Assembly: GCA_023484645.1 (NCBI GenBank)
Contig: JAMCZZ010000041.1
Coordinates: forward strand, 12,874 to 76,873
DNA: 64,000 nt
DNA from: Patescibacteria group bacterium
GTDB taxonomy: Bacteria; Patescibacteria; UBA1384; XYA2-FULL-43-10; 1-14-0-10-43-13
Reading direction: 5' to 3'
Part shown: in pieces, positions 26,373 through 34,296 of the stretch
Layout of the letters: every line of letters starts with the position of its first letter
Numbering within the stretch: the stretch's first letter is position 1
Position numbers and translations under genes: made by a program
The notes under the pieces: generated by a model
Seen by the model: only the letters and a program-made list of their open reading frames with translations
What the model was told of the DNA's origin: nothing
Databases searched by the model: none

Positions 26373-26448
26373 TGGTGGACTGCCTGGGACTCGGACCCAG
26401 AACCAATGCCTTAAGAGGGCACTGCTCTACCAATTGAGCTAGCAATCC
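26373..26448 (-). tRNA. tRNA-Lys(CTT)
   Basis: GGATTGC/GCAGTCC acceptor with encoded ACCA; anticodon loop CTCTTAA. It is cotranscribed with tRNA-Glu. Confidence 0.93.
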
Positions 26449-26617
26449 ATGTTAAAAACACAATTATGATATCAAAAAAACATACTTTTAGCAACTCACT
26501 TGTCAGAGTTCGATTTTTTTGTTTTTAGAACTTTTGTTAATGAATTTTTTTATAGATGAACTAAAGTAAAGTATATAAATTTAATAATTTAATTTAGTTA
26601 AGGGAAGAGGAAACAAA

Positions 26618-26884
26618 ATGGGTTGGATTATAACAATAATTGTCGGCGGCATAATCGGATGGCTAGCCAGTCTAATAATGGGCACGGATTACGAACAGGG
26701 TCTGCTCTGGAATATTGTGGTGGGCATAATCGGCTCGGTTCTCGGCAAATGGATTTTTTATGACTGGCTCGGGATTGGCGGAGCTGCTGCGGCCGGAACT
26801 TTTAGTATTTGGGGACTCGTCTGGGGAATTATTGGGGCTGTGATTTTGATCGGGATCCTAAAATTGCTCCATATACTTAAATAA
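26618..26884 (+). CDS. GlsB/YeaQ/YmgE-family stress membrane protein
   Basis: 88 residues, three membrane segments: GWIITIIVGGIIGWLASLIMG, IVVGIIGSVLGKWIFYDWLG and LVWGIIGAVILIGILKLLHIL. This is the transglycosylase-associated/YeaQ family linked to general stress; mechanism unknown. GGGAAGAGG precedes the ATG. A KGG-motif stress protein follows in the same transcript and a second family member lies at 27848. Confidence 0.9.
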   Translation: MGWIITIIVGGIIGWLASLIMGTDYEQGLLWNIVVGIIGSVLGKWIFYDWLGIGGAAAAGTFSIWGLVWGIIGAVILIGILKLLHILK

Positions 26885-26898
26885 AGGAGGCGGTAAAA

Positions 26899-27075
26899 AT
26901 GGCAAATAAAAAAACAAGTAGGCGCGGTTTTGCCTCAATGAGTGAGGAAAAAAGAAAAGAGATTGCCAGAAAAGGCGGACAAGCCTCCCATGAGAAGGGA
27001 ACCGCTCATGAATTTACTTCCTCAGAGGCAAAACGAGCAGGCAAAAAGGGTGGAAAGAGCAAAAAAGCCCAATAA
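26899..27075 (+). CDS. KGG-motif general stress protein
   Basis: 58 residues, preceded by AAAGGAGGCGG. It begins MANKKTSRRGFASMSEEKRKEI and contains ARKGGQASHEKG and GKKGGKSKKAQ, the repeats of the YciG/GsiB-like stress family, hydrophilic and disordered. It lies 14 bases behind the YeaQ-type gene, so a stress operon is likely. Confidence 0.85.
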   Translation: MANKKTSRRGFASMSEEKRKEIARKGGQASHEKGTAHEFTSSEAKRAGKKGGKSKKAQ

Positions 27076-27112
27076 AAAAATCCCCCGCTTTTTAATATGG
27101 AGGGATTTTTTT
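27075..27112. terminator. Intrinsic terminator after the KGG gene
   Basis: AAAAAATCCC / GGGATTTTTT stem with T-run; it also faces the convergent metallopeptidase gene. Confidence 0.85.
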
Positions 27113-27113
27113 A

Positions 27114-27518
27114 TTATTGATTATTTACAATATATTTAAACCAATTTTTATTCAGCCATTCTGTTTCCATTTTGAGCAAATCATTAAGACCGCGTCTGTA
27201 AAATTCCTTATCAACTAAGCCTCCTTTGTGAGGGAAACGAGAAAGTTGAGGCAAAGGGGAAGAGAATCCGTGAGCATAATGGCATAGTTCATGAATTATG
27301 GTCGCATCGACAACATAGTCTGGTACTGTCTTATCTTTGAAATAACCGTTCAAAATAATAATCGTATCCGTCCCATCTACTTTTTGTCGAATACTTCCTA
27401 GCCTTTTCACTGCTTTTCTGCCAAATTTTATATGTACTTTGTTAGACTTAGAAACATCAGCAAAATATTTTTTCCACAAAAGTTCTAAGCGATCACTTAA
27501 AAAAGTGTCATCTCTCAT
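27114..27518 (-). CDS. SprT-like zinc metallopeptidase-type protein
   Basis: 134 residues. IIHELCHYAHGFSSP (about residues 83-97) is an HExxH zinc motif, and FPHKGGLVDKEFYRRG could hold the third ligand. Its small size and lack of membrane segment resemble SprT-like/minigluzincin proteins. The target is unknown. Convergent with the KGG stress gene. Confidence 0.6.
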   Translation of the reverse strand: MRDDTFLSDRLELLWKKYFADVSKSNKVHIKFGRKAVKRLGSIRQKVDGTDTIIILNGYFKDKTVPDYVVDATIIHELCHYAHGFSSPLPQLSRFPHKGGLVDKEFYRRGLNDLLKMETEWLNKNWFKYIVNNQ

Positions 27519-27847
27519 TTGTTTTTTAAACTCCTTTACTTAATTAAAGATTAATCAACCATTGACAACAACACCGGATAATTTTATATTTTTTCACAAA
27601 AAAATGGGCGCTCAGTCCAATTCGATTATAACTACTTATAACATGGCCCGGTCTTTTCACCAAGCTCAGCCTTTCAGGTTCACGTTATTCGCATATTAAA
27701 AGAGGAGTATTTATAAAAGTCATATTGTTGAGTTTATGATAACAAACAGGGAAATATCATTTTTTAAATAAAAATTTAATCATTCTCCAATGAACCAGCT
27801 CGTGGGAGCGCTTATACTTAAAATTAATTAATATGGATGGAGAAAAA
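27519..27847. other. Intergenic space without recognised gene
   Basis: AT-rich, with one GC-richer patch near 27600-27690. It holds the leader of the YeaQ-type gene at 27848. I see no RNA gene or strong repeat. Confidence 0.5.
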
Positions 27848-28219
27848 ATGGCTTGGATTATTACGATTATTGTTGGAGGCATTATCGGCTGGATCGCCAG
27901 TTTAATAATGAGAACAAGGCAGGGGATACTGGCTAATATCATAATTGGAATCTTAGGTTCTATTCTTGGAGTATGGTTATTTACGGACGTTTTTGGGATC
28001 GGGCCGATTTTAACATCCGGCGCAATATCGTTATTAAACATCATTTGGGGCATAATTGGAGCGGTAATTCTTATCGCGGTTCTTGAAGCCATATCATATG
28101 ATTCTTCGAGAAGTATGAAAAAGTATGATGAAAGAAAAACTGGGCAAAGCGTTGCTCATGAGTACAGAGAAGATGAGGGTGAAGACATTACAATAATTAA
28201 GAAAAGAAGAAGAAAATAG
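27848..28219 (+). CDS. GlsB/YeaQ/YmgE-family membrane protein with charged tail
   Basis: 123 residues from ATG 27848; GGAG lies upstream, and the ATG at 27833 would place it inside the frame. Residues 1-82 are the three-helix YeaQ-type fold (AWIITIIVGGIIGWIASLIM; ANIIIGILGSILGVWLFTDVFG; IWGIIGAVILIAVLEAI). A charged extension of about 40 residues (RSMKKYDERKTGQSV...KKRRRK) is unusual for the family. Paralog of the gene at 26618. Confidence 0.85.
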   Translation: MAWIITIIVGGIIGWIASLIMRTRQGILANIIIGILGSILGVWLFTDVFGIGPILTSGAISLLNIIWGIIGAVILIAVLEAISYDSSRSMKKYDERKTGQSVAHEYREDEGEDITIIKKRRRK

Positions 28220-28261
28220 AACTCTGCCTGGAATAGAATTGCACTAAGAAATTTTTGCCAC

Positions 28262-28283
28262 AAAAAAACTCACATTCAGTGAG
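28262..28283 (-). terminator. Terminator of the 28309-28914 cassette
   Basis: CTCAC-TGAAT-GTGAG then TTTTTTT on the minus strand; a second hairpin, GAGTGACCCC/GGGGTCACTC, lies just before it (28291-28314). Confidence 0.85.
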
Positions 28284-28308
28284 GTGTTTTGAGTGACCCC
28301 GAGGGGGG

Positions 28309-28914
28309 TCACTCACGCGACGTCTCATAGAGACGTTTGTTGGCAAGCCATACAAGTGGACAGCCGAGCCATCTCCATTCTGGATCAATTTTAGTGATAC
28401 TCGTCAGAACCCACTCTATAGCCGCTGAAACATTAGGATAAGAACCAAAGTAGCAAGATTCTTCGCCACTCTCTTGTCTTTCGATATCAGAGAAACGAAG
28501 ATTCTTCAGAGTGAATTCAATACGATCAAGATGTTCCTTGTATGAAGTAACCCAGATAGGAGCTTCTTGACGAAAATGAATTCCATATGAAGCAAAGTAG
28601 ATATCTATCAACTTTGCTGCAGCCGGAATATCTCTGTTCGTGCAGGTTTCCTTAGCATCCACTATTACAATAGATACTGCGACCTCTTCCCAATGTTTAC
28701 GTATGTAATTAGTATAAACATCGGCTTCGCTTGGGGTGCCGCCTAAACGGCTCCCACCGATAATTGCAATCGCACTGATCTTGCCTAGCTTCAATGCATT
28801 CACAATTTCGTTTATTCTCAGTAATCCATGCGTGGTCGGAAGCCAACCACAATCTTGTGACCAGGTAGTACCTGCTGTCGGTAGTATTCCTAACCTTAAT
28901 TGTCGTTCTTTCAA
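28309..28914 (-). CDS. DUF218/YdcF-like hypothetical protein
   Basis: 201 residues from a TTG start with GGGAGG upstream. The N-terminal part has AIAIIGGSRLGGTPSEADVYTNYIRKHW and VDAKETCTNRDIPAAAKLI, which loosely match the GG...SEA and E-x-x-S-x-N-T pattern of YdcF/SanA-type proteins. No signal peptide. The C-terminus LYETSRE is encoded by a hairpin. It has its own promoter and terminators and looks GC-richer than its neighbours, so it is one of the window's single-gene cassettes. The family call is tentative. Confidence 0.5.
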   Translation of the reverse strand: MKERQLRLGILPTAGTTWSQDCGWLPTTHGLLRINEIVNALKLGKISAIAIIGGSRLGGTPSEADVYTNYIRKHWEEVAVSIVIVDAKETCTNRDIPAAAKLIDIYFASYGIHFRQEAPIWVTSYKEHLDRIEFTLKNLRFSDIERQESGEESCYFGSYPNVSAAIEWVLTSITKIDPEWRWLGCPLVWLANKRLYETSRE

Positions 28915-28947
28915 TCTTTCTGCCTCCCTTCGTCAGAACAACATCAT

Positions 28948-28976
28948 ACTATATAAAAATCAGGTGAACTTGTCAA
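28948..28976 (-). promoter_or_regulatory. Promoter of the DUF218-like cassette
   Basis: Minus strand TTGACA (28971-28976), 17 bases, TATAGT (28948-28953). Confidence 0.85.
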
Positions 28977-29056
28977 TCAAAATAAGCTCAACCTTAAATG
29001 TTACGGATTTACTTTTGAGCAAGATTATGTTAATGTTTATGGGTAAAAAATAATAT

Positions 29057-29132
29057 GGCGGCCATGGTGAAGTGGTTATCACGCTAGTTTGTGGCACTGG
29101 AGTCATGGGTTCAATTCCCGTTGGCCGCCCCA
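29057..29132 (+). tRNA. tRNA-His(GTG)
   Basis: Eight-base acceptor GGCGGCCA/TGGCCGCC with the extra G-1 paired to C73, then CCA. Anticodon loop TTGTGGC. Confidence 0.95.
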
Positions 29133-29191
29133 TTAGAAATTTGAATAAACTGCCAAGGTATACTATGATGAATATACGGAGGGCAGTTTAA

Positions 29192-29863
29192 ATGAAATTA
29201 CGAATAATTGAAAAAAGGCAAGCAATTGAGCTTAGACAGAATGGCTTGTCTTATAATGAAATAAGAAAGATTATTCCAAATTTGTCCAAGGGTACGTTGT
29301 CTGGATGGCTGAAAAACATTGAATTAACCCCAGACCATAGAGCAAGAATTATATCGAAAATCAGTTCCGGTGCAGCAAAAGGCCGCATTAAAGGCGCATG
29401 GACAAACAAATTTAAAGCTACTGAAAGAATTTCTCATATTCAAGACCAAGCAGCTAAAGAATTTGTTAATCTAATTAAAACCGAACTTTTTATCCCTGGA
29501 ATATGTCTGTATTGGGCAGAGGGCGCCAAAAGATCAAGATGTTTTCAATTTATGAATTCTGATCCAGAAATGATAAAGCTTATCTTAAAATGGCTGCGCG
29601 ATGTATTAAAAGTGAAGGAAATCGATATTGGCATGAGAATTTTCATTCATCGAGTATACGAAAAGGAAAATTGCGAATTATTCTGGTCAGAAATATCAGG
29701 TATCTCGATAAGTGATTTTAAAAAAACCGTTTTCAAGCCAACACCGCATTTAGTTAAGAAAAATGAAAATTATAAAGGTTGTTGCAGAATAGAAATTTCC
29801 AAAAGCGAAATTTTTTGGAAGATCCAGAAATGGCAGGAGATGATAGTTAGAAAGTTGATATAG
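29192..29863 (+). CDS. HTH protein with LAGLIDADG-like endonuclease domain
   Basis: 223 residues. The N-terminal HTH (residues 8-45: RQAIELRQNGLSYNEIRKIIPNLSKGTLSGWL split here) resembles resolvase-type helix-turn-helix. From about residue 95, GICLYWAEGAKRSRCFQFMNSDPEMIKLILKWL resembles the LAGLIDADG-like fold seen in many Patescibacteria HTH proteins, and C-terminal KNENYKGCCRIEIS fits too. Function may be homing-type cleavage or regulation. It is tightly bracketed by tRNA-His and tRNA-Arg; its stop is followed at once by the tRNA-Arg 5' base. Confidence 0.65.
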   Translation: MKLRIIEKRQAIELRQNGLSYNEIRKIIPNLSKGTLSGWLKNIELTPDHRARIISKISSGAAKGRIKGAWTNKFKATERISHIQDQAAKEFVNLIKTELFIPGICLYWAEGAKRSRCFQFMNSDPEMIKLILKWLRDVLKVKEIDIGMRIFIHRVYEKENCELFWSEISGISISDFKKTVFKPTPHLVKKNENYKGCCRIEISKSEIFWKIQKWQEMIVRKLI

Positions 29864-29938
29864 GCCCCTGTAGTGAAGTGGATATCACGCGACGCTTCGG
29901 ACGTCGTAGCGGGGGTTCGAATCCCTCCAGGGGTACCA
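29864..29938 (+). tRNA. tRNA-Arg(TCG)
   Basis: GCCCCTG/CAGGGGT acceptor with ACCA; anticodon arm CGACG-CTTCGGA-CGTCG. It begins at the base after the upstream stop codon. Confidence 0.94.
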
Positions 29939-29939
29939 T

Positions 29940-30012
29940 GCCCGCGTAGCTTCCGCTTCGCCTTCGGCGAGCGAGATCTCGCCCAAAGGGCGGACAGTAG
30001 ATACTACAATGC
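29940..30012 (+). repeat. Mini-element with copied tRNA-Arg(TCT) 5' end
   Basis: Starts with GCCCGCGTAGCT, identical to the first 12 bases of tRNA-Arg(TCT) at 30013-30024. It continues into stacked hairpins (TCGCC-TTC-GGCGA; GCCC-AAA-GGGC) and ends just before the intact tRNA. Confidence 0.85.
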
Positions 30013-30087
<75 letters not shown>

Positions 30088-30088
<1 letters not shown>

Positions 30089-30119
30089 AAAAAACACCAA
30101 ATTAATTTGGTGTTTTTTT
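30088..30119 (+). terminator. Terminator of the tRNA-Arg pair
   Basis: AACACCAAATT / AATTTGGTGTTTTTTT directly behind CCA. Confidence 0.9.
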
Positions 30120-30149
30120 GTGTATTTAAAATATTAATTTTGGGGGTTG

Positions 30150-30180
30150 AGCTGTGACGGTAGAAATCGCCGCCACAGCT
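30150..30180 (-). terminator. Hairpin closing the 30187-30654 cassette
   Basis: AGCTGTG/CACAGCT arms just behind the stop on the minus strand; no clear T-run. Confidence 0.5.
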
Positions 30181-30186
30181 GGGGAA

Positions 30187-30654
30187 TCATCGCGGAGTCG
30201 GATGAAGAAATTCGTGTATTGCCTCTCTCACGACAGGATCGGACTCGGTATTCTGAATCAGAGTGAGTCTGGCAGCAACAGCATTTGGATCATGCAAGAC
30301 CTTAGTGGCCTTCATAAAGAACAAGATTGCTACAACTCTGCTGCGTATTGCCGGATGAGGGTAATTCAGTAGACCCAGAAGATGTTCCGTTGCTTTTTTC
30401 TGGACTACTTCGTTCCTAAACAAGTCGGAGCGCAAAACGATGTTGTGAAGCACATGTGTTGCTACAGCTGCTACACCACCTTCATTGTTACTACAGAGCC
30501 ATGTGTCGATAAACTCCTCGAAGTTATCATGGTCGACCAGCGGCAAAACTCTTGCCACTAGTTTTGTCTCGCACTCACTTGCGCGACCCCCTATAGTCTC
30601 AGTCTGAAAATTGGTCAATCCCACACATGCAGTATAAAGATTATCAAGCGTCAT
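30187..30654 (-). CDS. HEAT-like helical hypothetical protein (cassette)
   Basis: 155 residues, no signal peptide. Successive amphipathic helices (GGVAAVATHVLHNIVLRSDLF; ATEHLLGLLNYPHPAIRSRVVAILFFMK; PVVREAIHEFLHP) suggest a HEAT/armadillo-like fold, which usually binds proteins. AAGGTGGTGA precedes the ATG. The unit is monocistronic, richer in GC than its surroundings, and sits directly behind tRNA-Arg(TCT). Family not recognised. Confidence 0.55.
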   Translation of the reverse strand: MTLDNLYTACVGLTNFQTETIGGRASECETKLVARVLPLVDHDNFEEFIDTWLCSNNEGGVAAVATHVLHNIVLRSDLFRNEVVQKKATEHLLGLLNYPHPAIRSRVVAILFFMKATKVLHDPNAVAARLTLIQNTESDPVVREAIHEFLHPTPR

Positions 30655-30856
30655 CTATATTCACCACCTTCTACGCCACATCATTTAGCGTGTGTGAATA
30701 ATAGCACAATTTTAATATTTCGTACAGATGATGATTATTTCTTAGGAAAAAATATGTCGACTAAGTAAAATAATAATTTTAATTTTGTGGATTGAAGCCA
30801 AAGACTCGATCACACAAATTCGATATCTTTAAGGTTGAAAGAAGGAGGTGACAGTT

Positions 30857-31210
30857 ATGAAAAAAATGTTTACAAAAGCTTTAGTAATACTAATCATGAT
30901 AATTGGAATCGGAATTTTAACAATAACCGGAATAGCTCTTTCTCAAAATATGCCAAGCCAACCCGCGACTTCTCCGCAAGAATATTTGAAAAATCAGGCG
31001 ACCATGATGACAGATGGCGCAACCACGATGGAAGATATGGGCAAGATGATGCAGATGGATGGAGAGTTCATGCAAAACAAGGGCAATCAATATAAAGATC
31101 AAGAACTAATGCAAAAAGGCCAAGAATTGCAGACTAATGGCAACACCCTATCTGACCAAGGTCGAAGTATGATGAATGCTGGTAGTGACTTTATGAGCAA
31201 AATTAGATAA
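30857..31210 (+). CDS. Exported methionine-rich small protein
   Basis: 117 residues from ATG 30857, preceded by a near-perfect AAGGAGGTGA. Signal peptide or anchor at residues 1-28 (KALVILIMIIGIGILTITGIAL). The mature part is Met/Gln/Asp-rich (ATMMTDGATTMEDMGKMMQM; ELMQKGQELQTNG). Met-rich exported proteins often bind copper, and a copper island lies 3 kb away, but this is only suggestive. Family unknown. Confidence 0.65.
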   Translation: MKKMFTKALVILIMIIGIGILTITGIALSQNMPSQPATSPQEYLKNQATMMTDGATTMEDMGKMMQMDGEFMQNKGNQYKDQELMQKGQELQTNGNTLSDQGRSMMNAGSDFMSKIR

Positions 31211-31230
31211 CAGCATTATTACTGAGTAAT

Positions 31231-31258
31231 CCAAAAAAAGCCACTTGGCTTTTTTTGG
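31231..31258 (+). terminator. Intrinsic terminator of the Met-rich gene
   Basis: CCAAAAAAAGCCA / TGGCTTTTTTTGG hairpin. Confidence 0.9.
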
Positions 31259-31289
31259 ATTTTAATACAGCAGAAAAAGTATGCGTAGA

Positions 31290-31317
31290 TTGACATTTTC
31301 AGTAATAATGATATTAT
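31290..31317 (+). promoter_or_regulatory. Promoter of the 31365 cassette
   Basis: TTGACA (31290-31295), 16 bases, TATTAT (31312-31317). Confidence 0.8.
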
Positions 31318-31364
31318 CAGGCTAGCACTAAACAATCTTACGATTTTTCAGGGGGACTATCGTC

Positions 31365-31697
31365 ATGACGTTAATATTGATGTACATCTTTTTGGTGCTG
31401 TGGGTAGCAAGCAACATTCTACTCAGTGACTCTGTTCTAACCCTAGAGGGTAAGAGCTCAGAACTGAGCCAAGCTGAAATCCAATGGGCACAAACGCGAT
31501 TTTTAATCGCTGCCATGTTGGCAATAATCAGCGGTATTGCTGGGCCGGTTTGCCACGCACTCACTTTCAGTTCGTCGCGGCTACAGGGAATTGGGATAGC
31601 AACAGGACTTGGGTTTGTCTCTATTGTTATCTCTATCCTCGTAATAGTGATAACCTATGCTATCGCACAGACAACAAAGAAAGTGGAAACTGCCTAA
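31365..31697 (+). CDS. Three-helix hypothetical membrane protein (cassette)
   Basis: 110 residues. Hydrophobic segments are at about 1-22 (LILMYIFLVLWVASNILL), 44-66 (TRFLIAAMLAIISGIAGPVCHAL) and 76-102 (IGIATGLGFVSIVISILVIVITYAI). CAGGGGGA precedes the ATG. It has its own TTGACA promoter and a strong terminator and appears GC-richer than nearby genes. Family and role unknown. Confidence 0.65.
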   Translation: MTLILMYIFLVLWVASNILLSDSVLTLEGKSSELSQAEIQWAQTRFLIAAMLAIISGIAGPVCHALTFSSSRLQGIGIATGLGFVSIVISILVIVITYAIAQTTKKVETA

Positions 31698-31727
31698 CCT
31701 CTCCCTTAACGGAGAATAAAAATACTT

Positions 31728-31764
31728 CAACTGCTGACCGAATCAATTGGTCGGCAGTTTTTTT
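31728..31764 (+). terminator. Terminator of the 31365 cassette
   Basis: CTGCTGACC / GGTCGGCAG stem followed by TTTTTTT. Confidence 0.9.
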
Positions 31765-31815
31765 ATGAAAATTTTCTTAACGGAACCTCGACCCAAAATG
31801 AATGGCTTAATCTTT

Positions 31816-32093
31816 TTACAATCCGAGCTTCTTTTTCAACTCTTCTTTTGTCTCTTCTCTGTCGCTCGTAATTAATGCGATCTTCTGCACAGTCCTCGGC
31901 CCCCTCACCATTACTTCAATGCCGGCTTGAATATCTTAAAATCATAGCGGATCGGGCCGCTACTGCACTGTTTAATCTCTCCAAAAACAATCTTAGACAC
32001 CCAAGGCATTTTTTTTGCCGCCTTAACCATATCCACCGCATGGTCGATGACCGTCGAGTGGCTTTTGCCAAATTTAGAACCAGAAAAGTGCAT
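31816..32093 (-). pseudogene. Frameshifted DUF2103-like gene
   Basis: From ATG 32093 the frame reads MHFSGSKFGKSHSTVIDHAV and on to PIRYDFKIF, then stops at 31911. A neighbouring frame continues smoothly with AGIEVMVRGPRTVQKIALIT and ends KKLGL at 31816. Joined, they look like a complete DUF2103-type predicted metal-binding protein of about 90 residues. A single frameshift near 31930 explains it: a pseudogene, a sequencing error or programmed shifting. Confidence 0.7.
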
Positions 32094-32195
32094 GCTTTGC
32101 TCCGTTAGATAAGATATTACCGTTAGTATTATACAGAAGCCGTAACAGATAACAAATTATTTTTTTCAATATATTTGGTATAATAGCCTTAATAG

Positions 32196-33302
32196 ATGTT
32201 TTTTATTGCTATAAAAAATTTATTTCAAGAAAAAACTAAGCTCGCCATCAGTATTGGCGGAGTGGTTTTCGCCGTCCTTTTAATCATTATTATCAATGGA
32301 GTATACCAAGGCTTCAACGAAAAGATGGGCGCTTATCCCAAAAGCATTCCGGCAGACCTTTGGGTGGAGCAAGAAGGAGTAGGCGATATGTACCATACAC
32401 TCTCTTTTTTGCCTGATAATTTGGAGGGGAAGTTTCTTGAAATAGATGGCGTGGAAAAAGCCGATAAGTATCTAGGCCGACAAGTTATGTTTGATTTAAA
32501 AGGCAAAGACCAGACTCTTTTTATCGTTGGAATCGATCAAGCAAGCGGTGTAACCAAGCCTTTCAAGATGGAGGAAGGTAGCTGGCAAAATTTGCAGGAA
32601 GGACAAATAATTATTGACCAATCGATGGCCAAAGATGAGAAGCTAAAAGTCGGCGATTCTTTCGAGATTAACGGCCAAACCTTAGAGATCAGCGGGATTT
32701 CAAGCGGCGGCAATGTTATTTCTTTTAAATATGCCTATGTCAGCTACAATCAAGCCAAGAAAATGTTTAATTTGGGCGATAAAGTCAACTTTTATCTCTT
32801 GAAATTAGCGTCCGGGAGCGATGCCTCTCAGGTAAAAGCTGATATAGAGCAGGAAAACGTTAAGGTTTTAACTAAAAAAGAATTTGTTGACGCCTCACAG
32901 AAGGTGGTTACCGAAAGTTTTCTGCCAATTATCGCTGTTTTAGTTGCAATCGGTTTGCTTGTCGGCACTGCCGTTATTGGGCTTACAACATACTCGGCCA
33001 CGATCGAAAAATCACGTGAATACGGGGTAATGAAAGCAATAGGCCTTTCCAACGGCCAATTATTCAAAACGGTTATTATAGGGTCTCTCGTTTCCGGAGT
33101 AATAGGATATATTATCGGCGCTCTCCTTGCATATGTCATTAGTTTTCTATCAGAAAGCATTGTTTCTTCATTTGTGACAGAAATCCGTCAGGTCGATTTG
33201 CTTTGGGTTTTTGGAGCAACTATTCTTATGTCTTTAATCGGCGCCTACATCCCGATGAAACGAATCTTTTCCATTGACCCCGCTGAAGTATTTAAGAATT
33301 AG
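32196..33302 (+). CDS. ABC transporter permease (MacB/FtsX type)
   Basis: 368 residues. N-terminal helix (LAISIGGVVFAVLLIIIING), a periplasmic MacB_PCD-like domain (about 45-240), then three helices (LPIIAVLVAIGLLVGTAVIG; LVSGVIGYIIGALLAYVISF; LLWVFGATILMSLIGAYIP). KSREYGVMKAIGLSNGQLFK is the conserved FtsX coupling motif. With the ATPase that follows it forms a LolCDE/MacB-like exporter or mechanotransmission complex; substrate unknown. Confidence 0.9.
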   Translation: MFFIAIKNLFQEKTKLAISIGGVVFAVLLIIIINGVYQGFNEKMGAYPKSIPADLWVEQEGVGDMYHTLSFLPDNLEGKFLEIDGVEKADKYLGRQVMFDLKGKDQTLFIVGIDQASGVTKPFKMEEGSWQNLQEGQIIIDQSMAKDEKLKVGDSFEINGQTLEISGISSGGNVISFKYAYVSYNQAKKMFNLGDKVNFYLLKLASGSDASQVKADIEQENVKVLTKKEFVDASQKVVTESFLPIIAVLVAIGLLVGTAVIGLTTYSATIEKSREYGVMKAIGLSNGQLFKTVIIGSLVSGVIGYIIGALLAYVISFLSESIVSSFVTEIRQVDLLWVFGATILMSLIGAYIPMKRIFSIDPAEVFKN

Positions 33303-33309
33303 AGGAATT

Positions 33310-34017
33310 ATGGCGATTTTGGATATAAAAAACATCAGCAAAATCTACGGCTCGGGCCATACAGAAGTTAAGGCTATAGACAATGTATCGCTTCAAGTAA
33401 ACGAAAGCGAGATAGTTTTAATCATGGGCCCGAGCGGTTCCGGCAAAACCACTTTTCTCACCATGGCTGGCGCTTTGCTCAAACCGACTTCGGGCAGCAT
33501 TTTTCTAAATGGACAAGAAATCACCAAATTATCCGAGAAAGAACTGCCGAAAATCCGCCTTCAAGAATTGGGTTTTGTTTTTCAGTCTTTTAATTTATTA
33601 GCCTCTTTAACTGCACTGGAAAATGTGGCCGTGCCCTTAATCGTTGCCGGAGTTAAGAAAAAAGAAGCCTTTTTAAAGGCGAAAGAAGCTTTGGAGAAAC
33701 TGGGGTTAGGAAACCGCCTTTCAAATCTCCCGCGCGACTTATCCGGCGGTGAGAAACAACGAGTTTCAATCGCCAGAGCACTAGTAAATAACCCGAAATT
33801 AATATTAGCCGACGAGCCAAGCGCCAATCTAGACTCTAAAATCGGACATGAAGTAATGAAACAGCTTTGCTCGGTGGCCTGTGAGCAGAAAAAAGCGATC
33901 GTGATTGTAAGCCATGACGATCGGATCAAGGATGTCGCCCATCGGATTATTAATATTGAAGACGGAAAAATTGTGAAGGAGGAAAAAGGCAATCACGGCC
34001 AGAGTTGTAAAATGTAG
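33310..34017 (+). CDS. ABC transporter ATP-binding protein (LolD/MacB type)
   Basis: 235 residues from ATG 33310, preceded by GAGGAATT; the frame extends upstream into the permease gene. Walker A GPSGSGKTT, Q-loop LGFVFQSFNLL, signature LSGGEKQRVSIARALVNNP, Walker B LILADEPSANLD and H-loop IVIVSHD are all present. It energises the permease encoded seven bases upstream. The C-terminus KGNHGQSCKM ends in a Cys-Lys-Met tail. Confidence 0.95.
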   Translation: MAILDIKNISKIYGSGHTEVKAIDNVSLQVNESEIVLIMGPSGSGKTTFLTMAGALLKPTSGSIFLNGQEITKLSEKELPKIRLQELGFVFQSFNLLASLTALENVAVPLIVAGVKKKEAFLKAKEALEKLGLGNRLSNLPRDLSGGEKQRVSIARALVNNPKLILADEPSANLDSKIGHEVMKQLCSVACEQKKAIVIVSHDDRIKDVAHRIINIEDGKIVKEEKGNHGQSCKM

Positions 34018-34098
34018 AAATCTAAATATATCTTTTATCAGCATTGTTCTATAATAATATAATTAAAAAGATTATCATCAATAATGAAAGGAGATCTT

Positions 34099-34236
34099 AT
34101 GATGGGAATGGATTCTGGTATGATGGCGGGAGGGAATGGCGGGGCGCTCATGTTCTTTGGCTGGCTTATCTACATCTTGTTTATCGTGCTGATTATTTTT
34201 GGCATCGCCGCTCTTTGGAAATATCTGAATAAATAG
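34099..34236 (+). CDS. Small Met/Gly-rich single-pass membrane protein
   Basis: 45 residues, preceded by AAAGGAG. MMGMDSGMMAGGNGGALMFFG then a membrane helix GWLIYILFIVLIIFGIAAL and a short basic end. It lies directly upstream of a heavy-metal ATPase gene. A Met-rich N-terminus and this position suggest a role in copper handling, by inference. Similar tiny proteins are common beside copper ATPases. Confidence 0.7.
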   Translation: MMGMDSGMMAGGNGGALMFFGWLIYILFIVLIIFGIAALWKYLNK

Positions 34237-34253
34237 AAGCGCTCCTATAGATT

Positions 34254-34294
34254 AAAAATCCTCCTAGGACTAAAATATATTTAGGAGGATTTTT
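34254..34294 (+). promoter_or_regulatory. Terminator-like hairpin that sequesters a Shine-Dalgarno
   Basis: Thirteen perfect base pairs (AAAAATCCTCCTA with TAGGAGGATTTTT), loop 34267-34281, T-run then ATG at 34297. The right arm contains AGGAGG, the only good ribosome site of the ATPase gene. Confidence 0.85.
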
Positions 34295-34296
34295 TA

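Noticed and set aside
30835..31095. 86-residue plus frame
   Set aside because: Shifted frame of the Met-rich exported protein, which has the ribosome site and signal peptide.
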